NCBI GenBank assembly: GCA_003242885.1
Contig: QKMZ01000015.1
Coordinates: forward strand, 124,001-188,000
Direction: 5' to 3'
Source of the DNA: Candidatus Melainabacteria bacterium
GTDB taxonomy: Bacteria > Cyanobacteriota > Vampirovibrionia > Obscuribacterales > Obscuribacteraceae
DNA: 64,000 nucleotides
Positions within the stretch are counted from its first letter, which is position 1. Each line of letters starts with the position of its first letter. A program made the position numbers and the translations under genes. This document shows, piece by piece, positions 1 to 8,393 of this stretch. The notes beneath the pieces were generated by a model. It had not been told where the DNA came from and made no database searches. It saw nothing but the letters and a program-made list of their open reading frames with translations.

Positions 1-623
1 CCACCTTGGGGTGCGCCGTATTGAGCTTGTCCATATTGCGGCGGGTAACCTTGCGGAGGCATGTTGTACGACTGCTGAGTCGGCGCGCCGCCTTGCGTGG
101 CGTAATAGTCCGAAGGTGCAGGAGCTGTTTGTGAATAGGATTGTTGTCTGACGGGCGGTGCTGCGGCGACTGCCGGAGCGCTGTTACTGTATTCGCCGGT
201 CAATTGAGCTACATAGCTGTCGACGCTGGCTTGGTCAACCAGGGTATTGCGGAGAGCATCAGCCCATTTCTTGGCGAGAAGTGCTGGAGTCGTGCCATAA
301 GCTTTTGCGTTGGCAGCATCGACTTCAACAATCTTATAGCCGCCCAAGGTGATGACCGGGCTGCCTTTTACATAAGTGATGTTAACGGACGAGGGTCCAC
401 GATCTTTCGATGCGACAAGAGCATTGTCGAGATTCTTTTGAATTATTTCGGCGCGGGCGTCTGGGCTCAAACCGCCGACTGACACCTTGCTTGTTATAAC
501 GGGGACACCAGCGATCTGAACGTTGGCATTCGCTAGCACCGCAAGTGGTGCCAGAAAGAATGTTTGGCTCAGGACCAGAGCACCGGCGATAAGTCTGCTT
601 TTAGAAGAGTTGAACGAGGTCAT
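1..623 (-). CDS. Secreted protein with signal peptide and Pro/Gln/Tyr-rich C-terminus, truncated by the window edge
   Basis: Reverse-complement reading from CAT at 621-623 gives MTSFNSSKSRLIAGALVLSQTFFLAPLAVLANANVQIAGVPVITSKVSVGGLSPDARAEIIQKNLDNALVASK..., open to the window edge. It is absent from the ORF track because it has no stop inside the window. Confidence 0.75.
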   Translation of the reverse strand, partial: MTSFNSSKSRLIAGALVLSQTFFLAPLAVLANANVQIAGVPVITSKVSVGGLSPDARAEIIQKNLDNALVASKDRGPSSVNITYVKGSPVITLGGYKIVEVDAANAKAYGTTPALLAKKWADALRNTLVDQASVDSYVAQLTGEYSNSAPAVAAAPPVRQQSYSQTAPAPSDYYATQGGAPTQQSYNMPPQGYPPQYGQAQYGAPQG

Positions 624-875
624 CTTATTTTTTCACCTTGCCAGAGTTAGTTCGAGTCCAGTTGCAGGTCGTCTTCAGAGAAACTGTCATACCTGACCTA
701 TGTTGAGTGCTTTAGGTGCTATGCAGCTTTCCCTTGCGCTCCAATGGGCTCTATGACACCAAAAAGTTTACCAATGTTCCCGAGGTACTTTCTGAGTCCG
801 GACTAACACCTGTTGAGAACTTTCGAAAAGCCCGACTATAGACGTTTCCAGCCTCTTAGCTGGGTGCGCCGTTCT

Positions 876-897
876 AGCCCGTTTCACGGGTTTTTAT
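876..897 (+). terminator. Rho-independent-type hairpin AGCCCGT-TTC-ACGGGTT followed by T-run
   Basis: agcccgtttcacgggtttttatg: short GC stem, 3-nt loop, T-run on the + strand, upstream of the 1041 CDS. Confidence 0.5.
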
Positions 898-1040
898 GGG
901 GGATTATCTGCCGCCCTTTAACTCGCTCTAAGAGTTGATGCAATGCACGATTACCCCATCTGCGCGTAGACTGGCATGGGCAGAAAACCGCCGGTCCGGC
1001 CTGTGCATTTGCGGGCGCTCACTATAGATGTATATAGAAG

Positions 1041-1847
1041 ATGGATCCGATAGTAAAAAGAGAGAGAAGTACAGTTCGCAAAACCGCCTTCATTACGGGC
1101 GCTAGCCGGGGAATTGGTCGAGCCGTAGCCGAAAGACTCGCGCAAGACGGTTTCGATCTGGCGCTGTTTGCTCGCAGTGAAGACCTGTTATTGCAGCAGG
1201 CGAAGGATTTGAGCCGTTACAGCATTGCTGCTCAAGCGTTTGTCGTGGATGTTTCAGACCAAGCTGAATTCTCTCAAGCTTTGCAATTGGCCAGTGAAAA
1301 ACTCGGACAGCCGCAGGTTTTGGTCAATAACGCCGGCGTGTATTACACTCAGGCGGTCGACGGACATTCCGTCGAATTATTCAGAGAGGTTCTGGAAACC
1401 AACCTCACTAGCGCTCTCAACGCCTGTCAATTCGTCGTTTCAGGCATGAAAAAGCTTGGCTGGGGGCGTATCGTAAATATCTCCTCGATATCTGGCAAGG
1501 TTGCTGAAGCTTACGGAGCTGCCTATTCTGCCTCAAAATTCGGCATCATTGGGCTAACTCAATCACTGGCGTTGGAAGTTGCCGAGCACGGCATCACCGT
1601 CAATGCCGTATGCCCTGGTTGGGTGGCCACTGAAATGGCGCGCGCTCAGCTTAACGATGAGAAGTGGTGCAAGCTCAATCAGTTGGAAGTAGAACAGTCG
1701 GAAGAAATTGCCAGACTTTCTGTGCCCCAAAAACGGCTGATTCAGCCAGAAGAGGTTGCGCACCTAGTATCATTTCTATGTAGCGAAAATGCACGCGGCA
1801 TTACAGGTCAATCCATAAATATCTGCGGAGGACTTTCCCTCAATTGA
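1041..1847 (+). CDS. Short-chain dehydrogenase/reductase (FabG-like SDR)
   Basis: TGASRGIGRAVAERLA cofactor motif, VNNAG, catalytic S...YxxxK (AYSASKFGIIGLTQSLA), C-terminal GITGQSINICGGLSLN. Confidence 0.93.
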   Translation: MDPIVKRERSTVRKTAFITGASRGIGRAVAERLAQDGFDLALFARSEDLLLQQAKDLSRYSIAAQAFVVDVSDQAEFSQALQLASEKLGQPQVLVNNAGVYYTQAVDGHSVELFREVLETNLTSALNACQFVVSGMKKLGWGRIVNISSISGKVAEAYGAAYSASKFGIIGLTQSLALEVAEHGITVNAVCPGWVATEMARAQLNDEKWCKLNQLEVEQSEEIARLSVPQKRLIQPEEVAHLVSFLCSENARGITGQSINICGGLSLN

Positions 1848-2668
1848 GATCCGAGACGGCTAAGCTGGTCGAAAAAGCCTACGAAAAGTCATCCTGGCCG
1901 ACTGTGGAGGTTGACGGAATGACGCTCCTGCAGGCGCCTAGCCTGATGGGAAAACGCTTGAAGCACGCGTTTACGACGCGCAAAGGCGGGCAGACTCCTT
2001 CGCCATTTGATTCATTCAATCTCGGGCGCCATGACGCAGCTGCCGATCATTGGAATGACGCCATGGAGAACCGTAAAAAACTCTGTGCCGCTCTGGAAGT
2101 GCCGTTTGCTGACTTAAGGGTGCCCGGACAGGTGCACTCGAAGCGGGTTGTTTTTGCCGAAGATTCCACTCAACTGAAAGAAGTCGATGCGGTTGCGACA
2201 GTTTCTAGCAACGTCCCGGTCCTTCTTCATTACGCGGACTGTGTACCAATTATCATCTTCGACCCGCGCCGCAGCGCTCTTGCAGTAGTGCATGCCGGCT
2301 GGAGAGGCACTGCAGCTATGATCGCCAGCGAGGCCGTAACCGCCCTGGTTACGCGTGCCGGCAGCGAAGCTTGGGATCTTATTGCCGCTGTCGGACCAGC
2401 CATTGGCAGCTGCTGCTACCCGACCAGCGCTGAGGCGGCAAAGAGCCTGGCATCTACCGTTACTGATGGTGAAGTCTTTATTACATTGCGGAATGGACAG
2501 CCCTGTCCGGATTTGCGCGCAATCAACGCCATGCAGCTGCTGGAGCGAGGCATCAGCACAGTCGACGTCTCAGACCTCTGCACTGCCTGTAATCCCGATA
2601 TTTTCTACTCTCACAGGCAATCTGGCGGATTGACCGGCAGGCAAGGCGCAATCGCTTGTCTGGTATAG
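1844..2668 (+). CDS. pgeF: Peptidoglycan editing factor / polyphenol oxidase family (PgeF, YfiH, DUF152)
   Basis: Family motifs GQVHSKRVV, LLHYADCVPI, AVVHAGWRGTA, AVGPAIGSCCY, DLCTACNPDIFYSHR. TTG start overlaps the SDR stop (TTGA). Confidence 0.88.
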   Translation: MRSETAKLVEKAYEKSSWPTVEVDGMTLLQAPSLMGKRLKHAFTTRKGGQTPSPFDSFNLGRHDAAADHWNDAMENRKKLCAALEVPFADLRVPGQVHSKRVVFAEDSTQLKEVDAVATVSSNVPVLLHYADCVPIIIFDPRRSALAVVHAGWRGTAAMIASEAVTALVTRAGSEAWDLIAAVGPAIGSCCYPTSAEAAKSLASTVTDGEVFITLRNGQPCPDLRAINAMQLLERGISTVDVSDLCTACNPDIFYSHRQSGGLTGRQGAIACLV

Positions 2669-2818
2669 GCGCTTTACAATCCCTATATATTTTGTGTTTG
2701 CAAATGGTTTATGCTCAAAATATGAGTGGGCTGTAGGCACGCTTGCCTCATATAGCTCCTAATTCTAGGTTGCCGGAAGTAATCAAAAACGCAGCAGCTG
2801 AGTAATAGAGACTCTGAA

Positions 2819-5095
2819 TTGCGACGAAAGAGAAGAGCTGAAGTTGCATCAACAACTGAAAAGTTGTGCGCTTGCTTCGCCTTTGAACAAGAACTTCGTC
2901 AGGTTGCAGCGAGTCTTTGCAGCACGTTGTTGCTTGCTAACAGCTTTGTACCGGCATGTTTTGCTCAGTCGAATAATGTCTCCAAACAATCCTCGGTATT
3001 GGCACCAAATACAGTGGCGCCGATATCGCCACCACCTGTAGCGCCGCCAATTTCTACTCGGATTCCCGCAAAAATTTCTGTTCCACCGGTGAATACTTCG
3101 ACTTTGAACGGCGCAGCAGCACCAGGCAGTCTTTTGGACAAAGGGCCTTTTAATCCTTCGAACCTCCCAGTCATAACTCCGTGGAAACCTCAGATAGAAG
3201 CTCCCGCGAAACCTTCGATAGACGCGACATCAAAATCTCCTGGGACCGCTCCATCTAAATCACTGGTGGACACTGGGTCAAAACCCCCTGTGGGATCTGT
3301 TTCAAAACCTCCGGTTTCCGCCCATCCTGCAGCAGGTGCGTCGAGCTTCACCCCTTTTAATTCCAGTCCTTCGGCAACAAAATCAACTGGCGGTTCTGCG
3401 AGTGCTCCTGTCAAATCCGCACCTCTGCCTGCACATGCGCCTGGCGCCGCATCTCCAGCCTCGGGAGCGTCCTCCGCGACTCCTTTATTAAAGCCGCAAG
3501 TGCCGAAAATCGCAGAGCCTGCACCGGCACCGGATATCAATAAAGCTCCCGCCGGAAGTCCAGGTTCGGCTCCGGGAGCGGGAGCGACTACGAACGCTAA
3601 TACTGAGGAAAAATACCCAGCGATTGCCCACCTCGAAATTCTGACCTTTGGAGAAACGCATCCAGCGATGGCCATTAGCGATCGTCTTGCTAATCTGGAA
3701 AGTACTGTTTTCAAAGAAACACATCCGACCGATTCTTTGTTTTCGCGCACAGAGCGTTTACAGAAGGTTCTTGTTGGAAGCGAAGGACCTACACCATACG
3801 AAAGTCCGCAATATCGTCCTCCCGATCTGCCTTCCTATGCGCGTGTTCCGCCCGCGACTCCCGCTCAAGATCAACCCAATACAGGTTGGACCGAACCCCC
3901 GCGCAGTCCTGTGCCGACTGGTAATCCAGGCGAAAGTCAATATTCTTATTTTGATGAAATCGCGGTTCTTCCTGAGAATCGTGTGGTCGTAAACAGTCAG
4001 CAACTGCAGGATTACTTCCTGGAGATGGTTAATAACGAGCGCCGAAAGGTCGGATCGCCACCGCTGGAAATCGATCAAATTGCTGAAAAGCTTGCCACCG
4101 AGCACGTAACGCAATTGGCTGAGCGAGCGCAAATTTCGCATTCCAATACAAGAGGTGAGAATCCGGATCGGCGCTATACACTGCTGGGTGGAACTGACGC
4201 GGTAACCGAAAGTTTGGTATCGCTTAAAAACAGCGAACTTGGTAGCCGCCGTCTTTATCGCGGTGCCGCTGCAAAACTGCTGCGCGTGCTCATGTCCCAC
4301 CAGGACGATCGCGACGCGCTAACCTCGCGCGATACCACTCATGTTGGTTTTGCCGCGGAGTGGACTGCCGATCACTCTCGCTTGATCGCATGCGCTGAGC
4401 TGGTTTCCAAACACGCAATTATCCACCCTGTTCCAGACAAGGCACACATTGATGAAAAAATCGACGTGAAAGGCGTGATGACTCCGCCGTATCAATTCGT
4501 TCGCGTGACACTGGCGTGGGAAGGCGGCAACAGCAATCTCGCCAGTGTTGCTGATGAATCGGACGAAGCCCTTCCTTATTTCCCGCCTCTCGATTACATT
4601 GCGTATCAAAAGCGCGCTGAAAGCGGCGGGCACGACAAAGCCATCATGATTTTGAAAGGCGTAGGTATTGCGGCGGCAATCGCGGGTGGCGTTTTCATGC
4701 CGCCAGTCGCGCTTGCCGCGCCTCTGATTGCGGTTTCGGGCAGTGGAAGTGGTGAACACAAGCCGGCATCGGAAATTCCGGTTAAAGGCGGAGTCAAACT
4801 GGAAGGATCCGTCTTCGAGACGAAAGTGCCGCTCAGCAATGAAGGCAAGGACGGGCTATACTACCTTACGGTGTGGGGCTCAGAAGGTCCGGGTGGCAAA
4901 CCTGTCCCTATTTCCAGAAGAGTCATTTATGTTTCCGGTGGAAAGGAAGACGCCACCAAAACAACCAATTCAGATACCGGCGAAATAACCAGCGATCAAA
5001 CGTCTAAGAGTGAGCAAACCTCTAAGAAAGACGAGAAAAGTACAAAAAATGCAAAGAAAGCTAAGAAAAACAAGAACGCAACGCCATCCAGCTGA
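2819..5095 (+). CDS. Secreted CAP/SCP-domain protein with Pro/Ser/Ala-rich N-terminal half and Lys-rich tail
   Basis: CAP-like segment YFLEMVNNERRKVGSPPLEIDQIAEKLATEHVTQLAERAQISHSNTRGENPDRRY. Preceded by a low-complexity P/S/A linker and an LE/FG/RLE module. Confidence 0.75.
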   Translation: MRRKRRAEVASTTEKLCACFAFEQELRQVAASLCSTLLLANSFVPACFAQSNNVSKQSSVLAPNTVAPISPPPVAPPISTRIPAKISVPPVNTSTLNGAAAPGSLLDKGPFNPSNLPVITPWKPQIEAPAKPSIDATSKSPGTAPSKSLVDTGSKPPVGSVSKPPVSAHPAAGASSFTPFNSSPSATKSTGGSASAPVKSAPLPAHAPGAASPASGASSATPLLKPQVPKIAEPAPAPDINKAPAGSPGSAPGAGATTNANTEEKYPAIAHLEILTFGETHPAMAISDRLANLESTVFKETHPTDSLFSRTERLQKVLVGSEGPTPYESPQYRPPDLPSYARVPPATPAQDQPNTGWTEPPRSPVPTGNPGESQYSYFDEIAVLPENRVVVNSQQLQDYFLEMVNNERRKVGSPPLEIDQIAEKLATEHVTQLAERAQISHSNTRGENPDRRYTLLGGTDAVTESLVSLKNSELGSRRLYRGAAAKLLRVLMSHQDDRDALTSRDTTHVGFAAEWTADHSRLIACAELVSKHAIIHPVPDKAHIDEKIDVKGVMTPPYQFVRVTLAWEGGNSNLASVADESDEALPYFPPLDYIAYQKRAESGGHDKAIMILKGVGIAAAIAGGVFMPPVALAAPLIAVSGSGSGEHKPASEIPVKGGVKLEGSVFETKVPLSNEGKDGLYYLTVWGSEGPGGKPVPISRRVIYVSGGKEDATKTTNSDTGEITSDQTSKSEQTSKKDEKSTKNAKKAKKNKNATPSS

Positions 5096-6242
5096 GCTGC
5101 TTGTTTTTGCTCTTGCCATTGGCACCGCCAGTGGTGTAGCTATTTCTCTGGTAAACGGAACAGTTGCATACGCTGGCGACAACAAAGCGCCGCTTCCGCC
5201 TGTTTCACCAATGCCTGAGCCCGCCGGATGGCCGATGCCAGCGCCGACTTACCAGCCACCGCCGCGCCGCAATCCATTACCGGGTGCGTATCAAGGCGCT
5301 CCTGCGTTGCAGTCCGGAACTCAGAATACAACGCTGCAAACCGGAACGCAGAACACAATGCTACAAACCGGAACGCAGAACACGATGTTGCAGACCGGAA
5401 CGCAAAACACCATGTTGCAAACCGGAACGGTCGGTACGATGATCCAGAGCGGAGCCAACTCTAGCCTCATTCGAGGCGGTGTTGATAGAGATGCCGGACC
5501 AGTCAACATTTTGATTTTGCTCGATGCTTCCTACAGCATGAAAGAGAACCTTGAGCATGGAATGCAAAAGATGGATGCTGCAAAAATGGTCTTGCAGCAG
5601 GCGCTTTCGCGTGTGCCTTCTGATGTGAATTTAGGCCTGCGAGTTTTTGGTCAAGGATACACTGGCGATCCTTTCATGGACTGCAAACAGAGCGCACTGC
5701 TCGTGCCGCTGGGGCAGGGCAATCGGCGCTCGATTATTGAGCGAGTGAGGCAAGTTCATCCGTATGGGCTGACGCCTTTGGAGTTTGCGCTGCGACAAGC
5801 GGCTGAAAACGATTTGCAAGGCCTGAACGGCCCAAAAACTCTGATTTTGATTTCGGATGGCGCCGATACTTGTGGCGGCAATCCATGCGAGTTCATCAAG
5901 CAACTGCCGCGCATGGGCATCAAACTAAAAGTCGATATAGTTGGACTGAGTTTGAAGAATCGACCAGACGATATCATGGCGCGCCATCAGTTGAATTGCA
6001 TAACTGAACAGTCAGGCGGCAAGTATTACGACGCCAACACTGCGGCTCAGTTGATTGAGAGCATTTCGGCTAGCGTCAACAAAGCAATTTCCGGGCGCGT
6101 CATAATCAAGCCTGGCACCCCAGCTAAGAATGTCGATACACCCGTTGAGTTGCAGGAATTGAAACTACAAGAGCAGCCGCTCAAGGCTCCTGAAGCGCAG
6201 CCATTGAAAGCTCCCGATGCGCAGCCATTGCCTCAGAAGTAA
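5049..6242 (+). CDS. Exported von Willebrand factor type A (vWA) domain protein
   Basis: VNILILLDASYSMKENLEHGMQKMDAAKMVLQQAL with MIDAS DxSxS, later TLILISDGADTC. ORF extends to 5010, but the ATG at 5049 gives a canonical signal peptide. Confidence 0.85.
   Translation: MQRKLRKTRTQRHPAELLVFALAIGTASGVAISLVNGTVAYAGDNKAPLPPVSPMPEPAGWPMPAPTYQPPPRRNPLPGAYQGAPALQSGTQNTTLQTGTQNTMLQTGTQNTMLQTGTQNTMLQTGTVGTMIQSGANSSLIRGGVDRDAGPVNILILLDASYSMKENLEHGMQKMDAAKMVLQQALSRVPSDVNLGLRVFGQGYTGDPFMDCKQSALLVPLGQGNRRSIIERVRQVHPYGLTPLEFALRQAAENDLQGLNGPKTLILISDGADTCGGNPCEFIKQLPRMGIKLKVDIVGLSLKNRPDDIMARHQLNCITEQSGGKYYDANTAAQLIESISASVNKAISGRVIIKPGTPAKNVDTPVELQELKLQEQPLKAPEAQPLKAPDAQPLPQK
5322..5440 (+). repeat. In-frame 27-bp tandem repeat encoding (Q-T-G-T-Q-N-T-M-L)n
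   Basis: Successive caaaccggaacgcagaacacaatgcta-like units, about 4 copies plus degenerate ends, in the vWA gene before the vWA domain. Confidence 0.9.
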
Positions 6243-6243
6243 G

Positions 6244-6300
6244 GGTGGCGGCATTAATTGCGCTCGAAGCCGGCGAGCCGCCGGCGCTCCCAGGCTTCGC
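6244..6300. repeat. Copy of a dispersed GC-rich palindromic intergenic repeat (ggcgagccgccggcgctcccaggctt type)
   Basis: ggtggcggcatta...agccggcgagccgccggcgctcccaggcttcgc, nearly identical to 14234-14262 (ggcgagccgccggcactcccaggctta). Confidence 0.7.
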
Positions 6301-6342
6301 TGTCAGGGCGCTCTTGCGTTCCGCTGTCGGAGCGCGTGTCAA

Positions 6343-6984
6343 TTACTCTAGTACCTGTCCTTTGCGGATGGCGGAGTAATAGTAATATCTGTCGAAACCT
6401 TCTGTGTCGGAAACGACATGAAGAGTCAGTGTCTGGATGTCGCCGGTGGTTTTCTTGACGCGATAAAAACGCATCGTAGAAAGCTCTGAATCCGCTTGAT
6501 CGCAGAGGTCGCGCGGATACATTGCTACATTCAGAGTTGCCTTATTTAAATAAACATCGGGCAATAGGCGCAAAACGGTGTTGGTCAGAGCCTTCACTTG
6601 TTGGCTCGAATTGCTGCTTCTTTTAATGCGGATGACGCCTTGAGTGTCTTCGCCGAGTTTTAATTTCTCATGGCGTCTCAGTCCGCGTGGTTTTCCGTCG
6701 TGGTACCACAGTGTTTCATAAATGCGAGTTTTCTCCCAATTGCCTTCCCCATTCCGAATCTTGTAGGAAACCTCAACATTGACGAGCGGAGAAACGGGCG
6801 ATTTCGGAAATTTGAGATACTCGTTCATCGGTTTGGAAGACAAGCTCAAAACCCAATCAGCACCTTCTTCATAATTCTCCGGCAGCGGTCCGATCTCCTC
6901 CACCGCCTGCGCTGCATTTGCGCATAGATATAGAAAGAGTGGAATAATTAGGCGAGAACCGCGATTGAAAATTGATACGGACAT
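6343..6984 (-). CDS. Secreted hypothetical protein
   Basis: Start at ATG 6984: MSVSIFNRGSRLIIPLFLYLCANAAQAVEEIGPLPENYEEG..., signal peptide then soluble domain. The longer ORF to 7215 runs antisense into the next gene and is unlikely. Confidence 0.7.
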   Translation of the reverse strand: MSVSIFNRGSRLIIPLFLYLCANAAQAVEEIGPLPENYEEGADWVLSLSSKPMNEYLKFPKSPVSPLVNVEVSYKIRNGEGNWEKTRIYETLWYHDGKPRGLRRHEKLKLGEDTQGVIRIKRSSNSSQQVKALTNTVLRLLPDVYLNKATLNVAMYPRDLCDQADSELSTMRFYRVKKTTGDIQTLTLHVVSDTEGFDRYYYYSAIRKGQVLE

Positions 6985-8128
6985 GGCGACTAGTCTACCA
7001 AGTAATCGGAAGGATGCATTTGCTTCGCGTTCGCGCGGCAATATGCTTGTGATGATTGCGCTGGTTGGAGGCATAATCATCGCCGTCGTCGTGATTGGAA
7101 TTGGCGTGATGCTGATTCTCTTTTCGCAACAAAAGGGCAGGCAATCAGCCGACGAATTGGCATTAACATTGGCGCAGGTGCTCAATCGCGACGATCGGCA
7201 GGGGCAGATGAACAATCTGGTTGAGCGTTCGCGAGAATTGGTCTTCTCCTCTCGAAAAGCTTATGACGATTGCGTCTCTGAGGAGTTTCACAACATGGAG
7301 CCATTAATGCGAGACTTGTTAGAAGAGTCGCGTGCCGGTGCTCAAACCGTTGAAAAGACTAGAGAAAGCTTGTCAGAACTCACTGTTGCCGAGTTACGCT
7401 CGACACAGAAAGACTTCAACGATCGGCTTCTGCAAGCGCATTCCGTAAATCTAAGTTGGATGAACACGTCACGACCGGTTGTGAAACAGCTTGAGGTTGG
7501 CTCGATTGATAAAGTGAATTCGAACGTGCTTGCGCCACCTGGATTTGCAGAGTTGAAAGCAATGGACGAAAAGAGCGGTATCTGTGACTCTCAGACCGGC
7601 ATTTACCTTGGCAATATCAATGCCAAATTACCAGGTGCCGACGGCGATTTAGATTTTAAATTGTCTTCTTTAGCTGCGCCTGTGGGTACCACGGTCTCTT
7701 CTGCGCGCCTGACAGATGCTAATGTTTTCAAACAATTCAAAATCCTTCCTCTGGCGGAGAATACTGCCAGTTCTGGAAACGGTGCAGGTTCGGCAAATAA
7801 TGGTGGCTCTGAAACCGGCGCTGCGAGTGGCAGTTCAAACTTGCGGGAAACTGAAGAAGAAAAACGCAAAGCGCAAAAGGTCGATCAAATTCCGTCAGCT
7901 GTCAGAGTAAAACTTTCGGTTGCTGTTTCGGCTGGTGCGCCGCAGACTGTAAGTGCGAAGAATAAATCAGAACCTGCGAATTCAACAAATTCATCGAACA
8001 CGACAAGCTCGACAAGCTCGACAAGTTCGACAAATCCCACAAATCCCACAAATCCCTTGCAGGATTCATTAGCTGTAACGACTGCCGCCACTACAGGCGG
8101 TGCCCAGCCGGCGCCGGATTTGCCATAG
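6965..8128 (+). CDS. TadG-like / pilus-assembly-type membrane-anchored protein with Ser/Thr/Asn-rich C-terminus
   Basis: RSRGNMLVMIALVGGIIIAVVVIGIGVMLILFSQQKGRQSADELALTLAQVLNRD resembles TadE/TadG N-termini. Start may be 6983. Confidence 0.6.
   Translation: MKIDTDMATSLPSNRKDAFASRSRGNMLVMIALVGGIIIAVVVIGIGVMLILFSQQKGRQSADELALTLAQVLNRDDRQGQMNNLVERSRELVFSSRKAYDDCVSEEFHNMEPLMRDLLEESRAGAQTVEKTRESLSELTVAELRSTQKDFNDRLLQAHSVNLSWMNTSRPVVKQLEVGSIDKVNSNVLAPPGFAELKAMDEKSGICDSQTGIYLGNINAKLPGADGDLDFKLSSLAAPVGTTVSSARLTDANVFKQFKILPLAENTASSGNGAGSANNGGSETGAASGSSNLRETEEEKRKAQKVDQIPSAVRVKLSVAVSAGAPQTVSAKNKSEPANSTNSSNTTSSTSSTSSTNPTNPTNPLQDSLAVTTAATTGGAQPAPDLP
8003..8056 (+). repeat. 9-bp in-frame tandem repeats (acaagctcg)3 then (acaaatccc)3
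   Basis: acaagctcgacaagctcgacaagttcgacaaatcccacaaatcccacaaatccc, encoding STSSTSSTNPTNPTNP. Confidence 0.9.
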
Positions 8129-8312
8129 ACTGCATTAGAGTCGGCCTAAAACTATTTCTGATTTGACTTGTGGCATCTACTGCGAAAAATAAACGACTTT
8201 CGGAGTGCTTCTCTCTCGAAACTGATGTCTAACAAGGGTTTCCGCCGTTTTGGACTTCGAGGTGCGAAAAACGCTGAAAGACATTGCTGCACTTGGCTTT
8301 TGAGGCTTTGGC

Positions 8313-8339
8313 ACTCCGAAAAAAATGCTTTTTCGGAGT
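8313..8339. terminator. Bidirectional terminator-like hairpin ACTCCGAAAAA-AATGC-TTTTTCGGAGT
   Basis: Perfect 11-bp stem with 5-nt loop between two convergent genes (8128 end, 8394 end). A/T arms supply a T-run on either strand. Confidence 0.65.
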
Positions 8340-8393
8340 ACATGGATAGGGCGATTTTGCTCCCCCCTGTGTGCGCTAGATTCTCGCGCAATT

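Noticed and set aside
141-482. 113-aa plus ORF near the left edge
   Set aside because: It is antisense to the edge-truncated signal-peptide CDS (1-623, minus), which is more convincing.
640-672. tRNA-like T-loop string gttcgagtcc
   Set aside because: The flanking bases do not form a 5-bp T stem, and no acceptor, D or anticodon arms are found.
3190-3750. 186-aa minus ORF inside the CAP gene
   Set aside because: It is the antisense of a Pro/Ser/Ala-rich linker, giving a Gly/Ala/Asp-rich translation with no motifs.
6985-7215. N-terminal extension of the 6343-7215 minus ORF
   Set aside because: The extension runs antisense through the TadG-like gene start. The internal ATG at 6984 gives a proper signal peptide.
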